In this document: piece after piece, positions 22,976-33,812 of the stretch
How positions within the stretch are numbered: the stretch's first letter is position 1
Layout of the letters: every line of letters begins with the position of its first letter
Made by a program: the position numbers and the translations under genes
From: Papio anubis
Taxonomy: Eukaryota; Chordata; Mammalia; Primates; Cercopithecidae
DNA length: 64,000 bases
Direction: 5' to 3'
Assembly (NCBI RefSeq): GCF_008728515.1
Contig: NC_044983.1
Coordinates: 131,869,139-131,933,138 of the forward strand
The notes under the pieces: model-generated
What the model saw: the letters and a program-made list of their open reading frames with translations, nothing else
What the model was told of the DNA's origin: nothing
The model's database searches: none

Positions 22976-23564
22976 TGAAGTTAACAGATGCCTGCTGATA
23001 CAATGTGTTCAATAGTTCTTGTGGTTAGACAGCATCATTAATCGAACAAGACGTGAAATACAGTTCATAAGCAGATAGAGAACTTCGCTTTCCACGTGGC
23101 CCACACACCCGTGACAAACAATGTCTTCAGCAGCGTCTCTTGCTTAAAGTAGTGAAGGATGTGTCAGTGGATTTTGTGAAATAAGCTAAGAATTAAATGC
23201 CTTCTGCTGTGGCTGAAGGTAAGGCTGAATTTTGGTATTAGGCTTCTCTTTTGTTTGGATCAAGGGATGATGAGCATCTCTGTAGAGAACAATGAATAAA
23301 TCACACACCATTCAATAACTGCCAATTCTACCCAGATGCCTCTCTTTCAGATATGTCAGCTAAGAAGAGAAGATAAACCAATGCTGTATTTATTAATTCT
23401 GATTTCTTTCTCAGAAGATGTCTGAAATATGGCTTAGATTTCTGGTAGAAAATATATCTAGATAGAACTAGCTACTAGTTAGCTAGATATAAGTATAGGA
23501 AGACATCCTCAATCAAATAAATAAATGAAGGATTCTTATCATTTAAAGAAATACAACAATATCC
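22976..23564. other. Unique stretch, no gene seen
   Basis: A local tract 'tagctactagttagctagat' near 23470 is a small palindrome. Nothing else is recognisable. Confidence 0.35.
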
Positions 23565-23800
23565 TCTGGAGTTACAGAAACCTAAGACTGAATATCAAAT
23601 GTACCACTTATTAGCACTATATCCTAAGATAAATGATTTAACTTTTTGAACCTCAGTGTCCTTAAGTATAAAATTAGTTGTAGTAATTCTACCCACTCAT
23701 AAGGTTATTGTGAAAATTGAATGGGATAAAACATATGAATTGTCTGGTGCCATACTTAACCTACAGAAAACCCACAGGCACTGTTAGCAATTATTAGTAG
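23565..23800 (+). repeat. MIR-type SINE fragment
   Basis: Sense MIR: 'tgatttaactttttgaacct', 'cagtgtccttaagtataaaa', 'ctcataaggttattgtgaaa' and 'attgaatgggataaaacata' follow the consensus order. Confidence 0.75.
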
Positions 23801-24139
23801 AAGTGCAGTGTTGTATGCATTGATAATTAAAACAGTATCATTTGCCTTCAAAGATATGTCAGACTGTGGGTTATCAAGATATGAGAAAGGATGACCAAAT
23901 GTATTGTAAAGTGAAATGTGATATGTTGCAGTTAAGCCACTGTGGTACAGTGAATGAAAGATACGGTGATTCTGAGAAGAGGGCCAGAGAAGGCTCCCAG
24001 TGAAGATAACATTGCTGATGGGTGTTCAATGAAGAGGAAGATTTCAACAAGTGTCTGTGTATCGTTTAGGCTTATTTTCAATGCGTCATTTTATAAACAG
24101 CATGAAATATGGATTCAGACAGTTGTGGGTTACCTTGAG

Positions 24140-24680
24140 AAATATTTGTTTTTATTCTTCTACAAATGTCTATTAAGTCAGACACTTTGGTAGCCACAGT
24201 AGATAAAACAATAAATGGGATATTATTCATGATCTACCAGGAGCCTGTAATCTAGAGAAGGAAAAAGACCAATAACCATAGGTGGATAAGAGTAGGGGGG
24301 CCATATAATATATAATCAAGAACAGGTACTCCTGAGTATGAAAGTGGGTAAGTATCAATAATTCCACCAGCACTTAGAGCATATACCAAGTTTGTTCTCA
24401 GCAAACTGGAAATCACTGTAAACCTGGGCAAATGATTTGAGATCTCTATAAGTACTACAGGAAGACAATGATAGAACCAACTCAGTGTGGGCAGTGGGCA
24501 GACGAAAACACCTGAAGATGTTTGTACCGCATTTTAACAACTAAGAGTTCACCAGGCAGGAAAGAAATGGATTCCAGCCAACGGAATGGCACTGGCACAA
24601 AGTTATGAAACGCAGTGGTATGTGTCAGGATCCACAGATAGCTTCATGTCACTAAAATGTAGTATAGTTAAAGGGAATTG
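24140..24680 (+). repeat. Probable ancient repeat, family not named
   Basis: The order 'tctattaagtcagacacttt', 'acagtagataaaacaataaa', 'caggagcctgtaatctagag', then 'ccaggcaggaaagaaatgga', resembles a widespread old repeat whose consensus runs 'attgagcacctactatgtgc' to 'gcttacattctag'. Related text occurs at 32180-32430 and 60620-60830. Confidence 0.4.
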
Positions 24681-24892
24681 GCAAGACTTAGCAAAAATAA
24701 AATAAAACAAAAAACCTTGAAGAACTAAAGCAAGCATTGTTAATAATACACAACTAGTAAAGGCAAAGCTCTTGTTGACTCCTGAAACAATTCAGATGGC
24801 TAACTGCACTTCTCAACATTATCTTTGCGTCTGTGCATGACAGCTTAGAACTCACTCCTGTAGGGTATTGAGTAAAACATAAGGTTGGTGCC

Positions 24893-25292
24893 TGCTATAG
24901 CTTGAATGCATGCCCCAAAGTTGATGTGTTAGAAACTTAACCTCCAATGCAACAGTGTTGAGAGATGGGAATTTTAAGAAGTGATTATTTCACAGGGCTT
25001 CTGTCCTCATTAATGGACTAGTGGCAATATCTTGAGAATGAATTGGTTATCACAGGAGTCGGGGCCTGGTATAAGAAGATAAGTTTGGCTACCTTTGTCT
25101 CTCGCTCTCACATGCTCTTTTCCATCTTCCATCTTCCACCATGCAGTGGTGCAGCAAGAAGGTCTTCCCCAGATGCCAGAACCTTGATATTGGACTTCCC
25201 AGCTTTCAGAGCTGTGAGGAATAAATTTCTTTTCTTTATAAATTATTCGGTCTGTGTTATTCTGTTACATCAACACAAAGCAGATTAAGACA
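24893..25292 (+). mobile_element. Solo MLT1/MST-like LTR (MaLR)
   Basis: A sense LTR of about 400 bp from 'tgctatagcttgaatg' to 'cagattaagaca'. It includes 'ccttgatattggacttccca' and the polyadenylation region 'gtgaggaataaatttctttt'. No internal region is attached. The flanking 5-bp duplication is not preserved, consistent with its age. Confidence 0.8.
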
Positions 25293-25321
25293 GTGGTTAT
25301 TTTGTTGTTTGTTTGGATTGT

Positions 25322-25324
25322 AGT

Positions 25325-25359
<35 letters not shown>

Positions 25360-25362
25360 TCC
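25322..25362. repeat. (TTTA)n microsatellite
   Basis: About ten uninterrupted TTTA units. The Leu/Ile/Tyr/Phe-rich frame across it is an artefact. Confidence 0.95.
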
Positions 25363-26149
25363 TCCCATGGCATTTTGCAGATTCTAGAAGACCCCAAAAG
25401 CTCAAATTACATTTTCTTCCCAGTAGTGACGAAATTGCACAAGACCGCTAAGCTCCTCACCACCTGTACATTTTTAGGTAGTTGAAGTGGCATGCAGACT
25501 TACCTTGTGTTACCTCTTCACAACAGTGAAGATATCGACGTGTCCTCTGACAACTGAGAAGGAAACCTCTTGTCAGCAATATGCAAGGGTCCGGATAAGA
25601 AATCTGGAAACAGAAGTTTATTAAAGGAGAAAAAATCAAGAAACAAAAAAGAATAGAAAAATCAGCAACTTCTAAGGAAACTTTTGCTTTTCTTTTCTCT
25701 GCAGGGGCTTCCTCAACTCCTGGAAAGTTCAAAAGCTATTGATTCTGTCTTTCTGTCCACAGAATCTCCATGTAGTTCTAAGGTTGAAAATCAGATTTGT
25801 AACTCAACTACAGTGAAAAATAATGATAGTATTTAACCAGTTTGAAACTTAGAATATTCATATGTCAATTGGGACTAATTAAGTGTATGCTACAGATTTG
25901 ATTTGTACATTATCTGAAATAACATATATAAAGCAGTTGATAAAACACGTGGTGTATTTAGTATATTCTTAAGGCATTTGTTTGATTCTCTTATGGCCTG
26001 TCCTGTTCAACAGTTTATAATTGAGGCCTGTGCATCCACCTCCAAGAATATAGGGAACTTCACGGTCCCTCAAGAAAATGTTTTTGATCAAAACCCATTG
26101 TCTTATTTTCAATAAGACAGATATGGAGATTATTAAAAGATGCTTAGAG
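25363..26149. other. Unique stretch, no gene seen
   Basis: No named repeat. A 91-codon reverse frame at 25457-25732 has no domain. Confidence 0.35.
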
Positions 26150-26300
26150 AGGCAACCTTGTGTAACAGAAATTCACACTGACCTATTAGTTGGAAGTTCT
26201 GAGTTTAGGTCTTGGCTGTTTTGCTAAATAATTTGGGATCATAGGCAAGTTATCTTATCTTTCTAATTCTCAGATTCCTCATCTATAAAATGAGCATATT
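26150..26300 (+). repeat. MIR-type SINE fragment
   Basis: Sense MIR: 'ggaagttctgagtttaggtc', 'ataggcaagttatcttatct', 'tctcagattcctcatctata' and 'aaatgagcatat' follow the consensus order. Confidence 0.8.
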
Positions 26301-26879
26301 TTATTGGAACAGCATTTTCCAAAATGTTTGTCAAAGTCTGCTACATGAGTTAAATAATTTTGGAAAATATTCGGTTAAAGAAGTTTATTTTGTGTTGGGA
26401 CTTGTAAAAGCATTGAAAATGTACTGCTACATACTCTCATTCTTCAGGAGAAGTATATATTACGTAGCACTCCCCAGTAAATTTGATTACATAATTCTCT
26501 ATCACCCTTCCCCGCCCCATTTTGAGAATATCTTGAAACAATTGGCTCTACTAGAAGACAATTTTGGAATTGCTGGATGGAAAAACTCCGAAGACTGATG
26601 TTAAGACTATGAGTGATATAGTGAGAAGACCATGTAACCTGCATTTTTTGTTGTTGTTGTTTGGAATTATCTATTATAACTAACACTATTGCTTGAATTT
26701 TTTTGAAGATCAGTTTCTTCATGTGGTTTGAGTCCTACCACATCAAGTTACTCACTCTTGAGTTTTGCAGTATGGGGAGGATATTTATACTGAGGTAAGT
26801 GGAGCAGGAACTCAAGTTTAGCATCAGCCTAGGGAAGTGGCTCAACAAGAGAACAGGAATGGTATACTGATGAAGGTAT
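26301..26879. other. Unique stretch, no gene seen
   Basis: Overlapping frames on both strands (102 codons +, 92 codons -) have no recognisable domain. Confidence 0.35.
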
Positions 26880-27010
26880 ACTGATAAAGGCCTGGATCTC
26901 TGAGTCACACAGCCTGGGGATGAAATCTTGCACCTATTAATTAATCTTTTCAGCTTATTTTCTCCTCTATCTTGTAGTGTTATTGTGAAAATTATTGATA
27001 AATAAAGTAT
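26880..27010 (+). repeat. MIR-type SINE fragment
   Basis: Sense MIR: 'cacacagcctggggatgaaa' near the start and 'gtagtgttattgtgaaaatt' near the end, with a shortened centre. Confidence 0.6.
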
Positions 27011-28476
27011 AACTAGTCATGAGAAGACAGGCCATGTTGCACTTCACAAACAACTTCTAAGCAGTTAATCTTCATTTTGTGGATTCTATATTTGTAAATT
27101 GGCCTGTTTGCTAAAATTTATTTATAGCCTAAAATCAATAGAGTGTTTTAGTGTTCATTCATAGACATACGTGGGACAGCAAGAGAATGAAGTCACCCAA
27201 TGACCACATTTCCAACTAAAGTCGATCAAGGCCATGCTCTGTCTTATTTCAGCTCTGACATTGTAAACAGTGCCACGTTCACTATCTGTGTAGCCTTACT
27301 GTTTTTGCATGTTTTAATGTTTTTGACTTTGTCATTTCACTTTTAAACAATGACCCCCAGTATAGTGCTGTACTATTGTCTGGTGTTTCTAATTGCAAGA
27401 GGGGTATGGTGTGTGTTATGGAGAAAATATGAGTCTTAGATACGCTTTGCTGAGGCGTGAGTTATAGTACTGCTGGCTGTGAGTTCAACATTAATGAACC
27501 CACCATATATATTTAAATGGGTGTCTTTAAGCAAAATTACACAGAATACAAGGTTATGTACTGATCAGTTTATAAAGGTATTGTGAGCAGGGGCTTGCAG
27601 ACACCTAACCATACATTTCCCCTAGAAACAATAGTCCAATATTCACTAATTCAGTGTTTATGGTGACTTTTTAGGACATAATGACCATGAATAATGAGAA
27701 CAAACTTTATCTTAAATAGAGGTTATTTCATGCTCGTATTTTATGAGAGTAGGCTATGTCTGACAGAACTCTGATACTACATATGCTATAGGTCCCATGA
27801 CTGAGGAAAAGAGAAATCTTGATAGTACCAGATTTCTAATTGAAATACTCAGTGGGGAAACTGGCTACACTCAAACCCAAAAATATCTGAAAATATAATT
27901 CAGTTATGTGCCCTAAAGTACTAACCATTGTAAGTATCCAACAGGCAACACTAATATGCGTTGGGCCTAGGACACTCAGGATATCGTGTTCACTTAAGGC
28001 ATAGCTCTTGCTGTTTGGCTTGGAGAATTGAGTAAGGCCTAGGAAGAATAAGTCAAGCGGGAGAAAAGAGAATCTTGAGTTGACAACATGCTCAAAGCTT
28101 GGAGCTAACCATGACTCCCTTCTGTGTGTCTTGTACCCCATGGCCAATCCAAAAAAGCACGCTCACACACAGAGAGGCAACAAAACAAAGAGGCAGATAT
28201 AGAGATACAGACATACAAAATAAAACTTAAGTGCATTTATAGTTAGAAAACTGTCAAATGTTTTAAAACAAAACATGAATCAGTACTACAAGTGGTCATA
28301 TATTTGTATTCAAAATATTTTTATTCTTGTGTTTAATAAATTTATTTTTTCTTAAAATGTTAAAATGCAAGAATTAATTATATGAAATATATAAAGGATG
28401 ACTTATTTTTCTAATCAAATGTCTTCCTAATTAAAAAGAAAGAAAATAAATGTGCTTTAAAGAATGGCAGTTCTAA
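27011..28476. other. Unique AT-rich stretch, no gene seen
   Basis: About 1.5 kb without a repeat I can name. The 103-codon reverse frame at 27836-28147 has no domain or paired splice sites that I trust. Confidence 0.35.
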
Positions 28477-28571
28477 TTAGAGACAAAAGAAGAAGAAGAA
28501 AAAAGAGGAAGAGATGGAGGAGGAAAAGGAGAAGAAAGAAAAAGTGGAGGGAAAAGAGGAGGAAGAGGATT
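28477..28571 (+). repeat. Polypurine (GA/GAA-rich) tract
   Basis: About 95 bases almost entirely A and G, with repeats of gaagaa and ggagga and only a few pyrimidines. Such tracts can adopt triplex (H-DNA) structure. Confidence 0.9.
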
Positions 28572-28615
28572 AATAGAATAAGTTTAATATGTAGTATTTG
28601 ATACAAAAACCAGGA

Positions 28616-28661
28616 ATACATATATATATTCCTAGTGTGTGTGTATATATATATATATTTA
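28616..28661. repeat. TA/TG microsatellite
   Basis: A 'tatatatat' run, a short spacer, 'gtgtgtgtgta' and a second TA run. Confidence 0.85.
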
Positions 28662-28662
28662 A

Positions 28663-29211
28663 TGGATTACTCAAAACTCCAACAGAAACTTCCAGGGACG
28701 GATGGAGTCATGAGCGGACTCAGCCTCTGTGTACTCCACTATTAACCTACAATTATTTCAAAATGTTTGAACTCAATTTAATCTATTCAATATACTTTAT
28801 TTTTTAATTGAGTGTCCCAATTTTTTATGTCCTTTTATTCAGATTTTTCTGTATATGTAACTGTGTTACAATGTGCAGAATTTTAATTTAGGATGAACCG
28901 AATGAAGCAGCTATCTCTGCATGTGTCTTATAGGTAGGTTAACGCATATACTTTTGGGGTTGTCAGCATTCATGACACTTTTCCTTTCTCTCTGGAGACC
29001 GTGATGGCATTGTTTTATGAACCTTACTGGGGAAATGGAGCCTTTTAGTTTTATTTATATTTCATTTTCACCCCAATTGATAAACCTTGATTTGATCAAC
29101 CAGCTGTTATCTGAATAATTTTCAAATGATTCAGTAATCCACAGTTGTCCGTGGAAAGTATCACCTCTTAGTGTGGGACACCTGGATGCTACTGTATGTA
29201 TTGTGCTCCTT
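28663..29211. other. Unique stretch, no gene seen
   Basis: No named repeat. The part 28920-29200 is less AT-biased than its neighbours. Confidence 0.35.
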
Positions 29212-29217
29212 GAGGAT

Positions 29218-29516
29218 TTTTTTTTTTTTTTTTTCTGAGATGGAATTTCCCTGTCACCCAGGCTGGAGTGCAGTGGCACAATCTTGGCTCACTGCAACTT
29301 CCACCTCACAGATTCAAGCGATTCTCCTGTCTCAGCCTCACAAGTAGCTGAGATTACAGGCACATGCCATCATGCCCAGCTAATTTTTGTATTTTTAATA
29401 GAGACGGGGTTTCACCATGTTGGCCAGGCTGGTCTCAAACTTCTGACCTCAGGTGATCCGCCCGCCTCGGCCTCCCAAAGTGCTGGTATTACAGGTGTGA
29501 GCCACCGCATCCAGCC
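29218..29516 (-). mobile_element. AluS element
   Basis: A full-length reverse Alu with a T-tract and 'catgttggccaggctggtct' (AluS type), ending 'gccaccgcatccagcc'. A short duplication 'gaggat' (29212-29217 and 29519-29524) flanks it. Confidence 0.95.
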
Positions 29517-29524
29517 CCGAGGAT

Positions 29525-30909
29525 CAATTTTTACAAGAGAGTTTCTCCTGTTATACTGCTCCCTCTTTGCTGGCCTCTATAGAGTACTATGTGGTAGGAC
29601 AGTGATTTTCTAGAATGTTCTAACTGTAGTGAAATACCATTTTTAATATTACTCAATAACATATGAAAGAAAGGGAAATTTCTGAAGTAAAGAAGTGGTA
29701 GTGGTGATGCAGAGAAGTCGGTTTTTAAGTTTTAAAGAGTAGGATCCACAGGAATTAGGGAAGATTATAGCACATATGGCTTTCAGTTATTCATAACAGA
29801 AGCTAAATCAAGGTAGGAGAAAATATTTAAGGAAGCAAGCAACGTTGAATTCAATTTTGGGTCACATTTCCCAAATTTTATAAACTCCATATGAAAACGC
29901 TTGGAATATTTCCACAGATAAGATATGAAAATCACTTAGTTCTGTCTTCCTCACGTAAATCAGCATCTTTCAGCCGGGGTCTCTCACTGCAGGCTTCTCA
30001 TTAGTGACTCCAGGGAAAGTTGAAATTGATCTGTTATTTAAAAAAAAAAAAAAAAAGTTTCACAATAGAGCCAAAACTCTCAAGTCATTGCTTAGTGCAT
30101 GCCCTTTTCCCCTAAATTTTGAGTGCTTGGGACATCTATGTTTTGTTACGAGAAGGAAGAGGTGAAAAGTCAGGGACTTTTACTAACTTAAGACAGATTA
30201 TCAGAAGTGAAAATTGTGGCACAATCACATGCAGGCACTAGAAGGTTTTCCCTGGTGTATTAATGCAGGGGCTGATGCACAGAGACTCTGGAGGAAGAGC
30301 AAACAGAAAAGGCCCACAAGCTGTATCACAGGTACTGTGATCCTGCGACCTCTGCATTGGACTGTCCTGGTTCCAGTACAGCAAGAGGCATTAATAGCAT
30401 CGTTTTAAATGAGGACCTTCAGATCACACAGCTAGACTTTGATATTGCACACCCTTGATCTTCAGGGGATGATAATGCCGGAGTTAAATAAGTTTTCCAT
30501 TCCCCAACCCAAAACAGCATGGGTGAAGAGACTTTTAAAAAGGAAGGTATCTTTTTGTAAGTACATAATATGCAGGTGGTCAAGTGATTCTCTTTCATAT
30601 GTCTGAGGAGCTTTCTGATATCATTATCACACTCTGGTTTAGATATTGGGCTGGAATTAGATACTTCTCCCAGAATCCTCTTTTTTCCAGTCCATCACTT
30701 CACTTACAGGGCAATGAGAGAAGGAGGAAATGAAAATATGCTTAGAGTCTATAGTGAACAAGGTATTCATTACTCAAATCTCTTTCTTCTATGACTTCTC
30801 ACTTAATGCCTTAAAATTTCCTCATAAGAAATTCAGCGAAGTTGGTAGAATAAATCATTTGTAATCAGAGACTCATAGGTTCAAGTCTCCTTTCAGTGGA
30901 TGTTTCATT
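29525..30909. other. Unique stretch with an A17 run
   Basis: A17 at 30040-30056 has no duplicated flank. No gene-like frame beyond 64 codons. Confidence 0.35.
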
Positions 30910-31190
30910 TTATAGGCACTATAACACGGTGGCCAAGAGCAGAGATGGCAGAGGCAGATAGCCTGGCCTTGAATGCTGGCTCTACCTTTTACAACTGTGC
31001 CATCTTATACAAGTTGCTCATTTTTTCTGTAATTCACTTTCTTCATTTGTAAAACAGAGTTGGTGCTATTAACCTATCTAATAGGATTGCTACATAATTT
31101 AAATGAGCAAATACATATAATGTGATTAGAACAGTGCCTAGCAAATAGTAAGCTCACAGAAACTTTTGCTATAATTACTACTTAGTTCTA
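30910..31190 (+). repeat. MIR SINE, nearly full length
   Basis: Sense MIR from 'ataacacggtggccaagagc' through 'cttgaatgctggctctacct', 'cttcatttgtaaaacagagt' and 'attgctacataatttaaatg' to 'agtgcctagcaaatagtaag'. This is the best-preserved MIR in the window. Confidence 0.92.
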
Positions 31191-31199
31191 TTTGATATA

Positions 31200-31310
31200 T
31201 AGTGAAACATAATGTCTCAAAGAAGAGTCGTAACCAGCCTGAGGTCATAGAGTTAGTAGTAATTGGATGAGCCAAGATTCAGAGATATATCTAACAGAGT
31301 GCTGCCCACT
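31200..31310 (-). repeat. MIR/L2-like fragment
   Basis: 'aaccagcctgaggtcataga' and 'gttagtagtaattggatgag' recall the reverse MIR core ('caaggtcacacagctagta'). The call is weak. Confidence 0.4.
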
Positions 31311-32179
31311 ACCAAATTAAAAAGAAGGAAAATACACAAACAAACAAAAATAAAACCAGCTGCTTTTCTTCTCCCCAGTAGCTAAATTGAGTTTTGAAAC
31401 CATGCCAACTGTAAAATGCTGAGGTTCACTAAACACTTATCCAATTGAAACTTATTAGCACAATTAGTTGTCTATTACTTCAATAGGAAGTGATTATTAA
31501 ACCCATAATTAATGAGACATAACACCCTCTATTTATAATATAAAGACATCTATGGCACTGAAAGTTAGAAGAGCATCTGGCTGCCTCCTGGGGATGAATG
31601 ACTGACTCCTCAAACTTATTAAAAATGTGGAGTGGTCGTGGGCCACTACTGACTAGCAATAGGAAAGACTGACGGACGTTGATGTTCCTGACACGCTAAG
31701 AGCTGGCCTCTGACGTAATCAGATGTCCTATTGTTTTCAGGTTCAACCAACCATGCTTTCTTTAAAAAACGTCCTAGAACAAAGAGATATGAAAATTTAA
31801 AATATGAATAGTAGCATAAGTAAACCTTTATTGAACAACATAGTGTTTTATTTGTACTATAACATTTACTACATGTAACAGCCCACTGTGGACATTTTTT
31901 AACTACTATAATTTTACAAATATATAAAACAAGAATTAGAAAGAAGGTATAATTGCCCTGTGGCTATTCATAGTAAATGACAGCTGGCAGTATAACCAAT
32001 GCAAAACTTATGATAAAATGTGTCTCTTAACCACTCCCTCATTCTGCTTCTGAGAACTAAGCTTTTGGACTTTAGAGAATGTTGATTGCTAGTTTAAAGA
32101 TACATGTGAACAAAACCACAATGAAGCTGCTGAGGCTCAAAGTAGAGCAATGACTTACTAATAACTTAATTATTCAGTA
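31311..32179. other. Unique stretch, no gene seen
   Basis: AT-rich, with no named repeat and no long frame. Confidence 0.35.
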
Positions 32180-32430
32180 AACAAACATTTATTGAGAGTC
32201 AAATATATACTAGATATTATTCAGGTGATGAATATAAATGCAATGAATGAGACAGAATCCCAGCTGTCAGGAAGCTGGCTTCAAGTGGAAAGAGGCCGAC
32301 TATCAATTAATAAATAGGCTGATATTTTTTGGAAGTAAATTTAATGCTGGTTTAAGAGTAACTGCTGGGTAACCTTGGACCAGGTGCCTAGAGAAGGTGA
32401 CATTTAAGTTCAGAGATCTGAATGGCAAAA
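32180..32430 (+). repeat. Probable ancient repeat, family not named
   Basis: Same family as 24140-24680: 'aaacatttattgagagtcaa', 'agctgtcaggaagctggctt', then 'gagaaggtgacatttaagtt'. The last phrase matches the usual 'gagaaggtgacatttgag'. Confidence 0.5.
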
Positions 32431-32679
32431 ATAAACCAGTAGAGATGAGAGAAGATAATTACAGGGAGAGGCACAAGCTTGTACACAGGGATTGGTGGAG
32501 AATGGAACACTAAACGCTCCAATTTTGTGTCCAAATAAAAAACCCAGTTTGTGCATTGCCAATAGGTAGGCGATCACCACATAAAAAGTGAAGGACAAGT
32601 AGACTTCTCATTCTTACTCTGTGAATTTAACTGGTGCATATGAAAACTGAGAACCACCTTATATAAAATATGAGAAGCT

Positions 32680-33025
32680 CATCCTCTTTGATTTCAAACT
32701 ATATTATAAAGCTATAGTAATCAAAAGAGTAAGGTACTGACATAAAAACATATATATAGACCAATGGAGCAGAGTAGACAGCCCAGAAATAAACTCCCAT
32801 AATATGGCCAACTAATTTTTAATAGAAGTTCCAACAATACACTACAAGGAAAGGAAAGTCTCTGCAATAAACGGTGTTGGAAAAACTGGATATCCATATG
32901 CAGAAGAAACAAGTTAGATCCTTACTTAACATCATATGTTAGAATTAACTCAAAATGGCTTAAAGACCTAAAACCATAAAACTCCTAGACGAAAACATAG
33001 GTTAAAAGTTCCTTGACATAATTTG
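32680..33025 (+). mobile_element. Internal L1 ORF2 fragment
   Basis: Sense L1 ORF2 text: 'tttcaaactatattataaag', 'agaccaatggagcagagtag', 'actggatatccatatgcaga', 'aactcctagacgaaaacata'. Both ends are missing. It corresponds to the region between the RT domain and the C-terminus. Confidence 0.92.
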
Positions 33026-33616
33026 GTATATCACATATAGATATTTTTCCTTAATGCATGTTTTTTAAATGAGTTTATCCTATTCCTGTTCTGATATTAT
33101 GTACATGTGTGTGCTTGTGTGCATGCTTGAATGTATGCACACTCACATGGGGAGTAAAGATAGCTGATCTTTTATAGTTCATCTTTATATTGCATCTTTA
33201 CAGTTCATCATTTTCTAGAGCAGGAGGAACCATATCTGGACATAATGGAGACTCAGTCTTCATCCAAAAATTCTAGCCATTTAGTTGGGTATGTCAACTT
33301 GGTGGGATGCAGAGCTATCTTTTTTAAGGAAGGATGATCTCATGGTTTATGTTTAAGAAGACAGATGCAAATGAATAATTGGTGAACATAAAACTATACT
33401 GTGACAGAAATTGCCAGTATCTGACAAAATAAAGTCTTTTTTATAATAATTCGTGTTTTTTATAATAACAAATGCTTTTAAAATGAAGCATTTATTTTTC
33501 AGGGCACACAACTAGGCGACATTCTCCAGCCTCCCCTGAATTCAGTTATGGTTTTATGATTAAATTACAGCTTCAAAAGATAAATAGCACCAATAGGATC
33601 CATTTGTAAAACCCTC
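33026..33616. other. Unique stretch, no gene seen
   Basis: A short TG-rich palindromic patch lies near 33105-33150 ('gtgtgcatgc' with 'gtatgcacac'). Nothing else is recognisable. Confidence 0.35.
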
Positions 33617-33757
33617 TGACTGGGTGTGGTGGTGCATGCCTGCAGCACCTGCTACTCCGGAGGCTGAGGTGGGATGATAGCTTGAGCCCAGGAGGTGGAA
33701 GTTGAAGCGAACCAAGATAGCACCACTCCAGCCTGGGCAACAGAGTGACACCTTGTC

Positions 33758-33801
<44 letters not shown>

Positions 33802-33812
33802 AATAAAATAAA
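33617..33812 (+). mobile_element. Internally deleted Alu with (AAAT)n tail
   Basis: About 140 bases of Alu from 'ctgactgggtgtggtggtgc' to 'ccagcctgggcaacagagtg'. It lacks most of one arm, so it is either a monomeric old Alu or a deleted AluJ. The A-tail has become an (AAAT)n microsatellite (33759-33812), which reads in reverse as an Ile/Tyr/Leu/Phe repeat. Confidence 0.9.
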
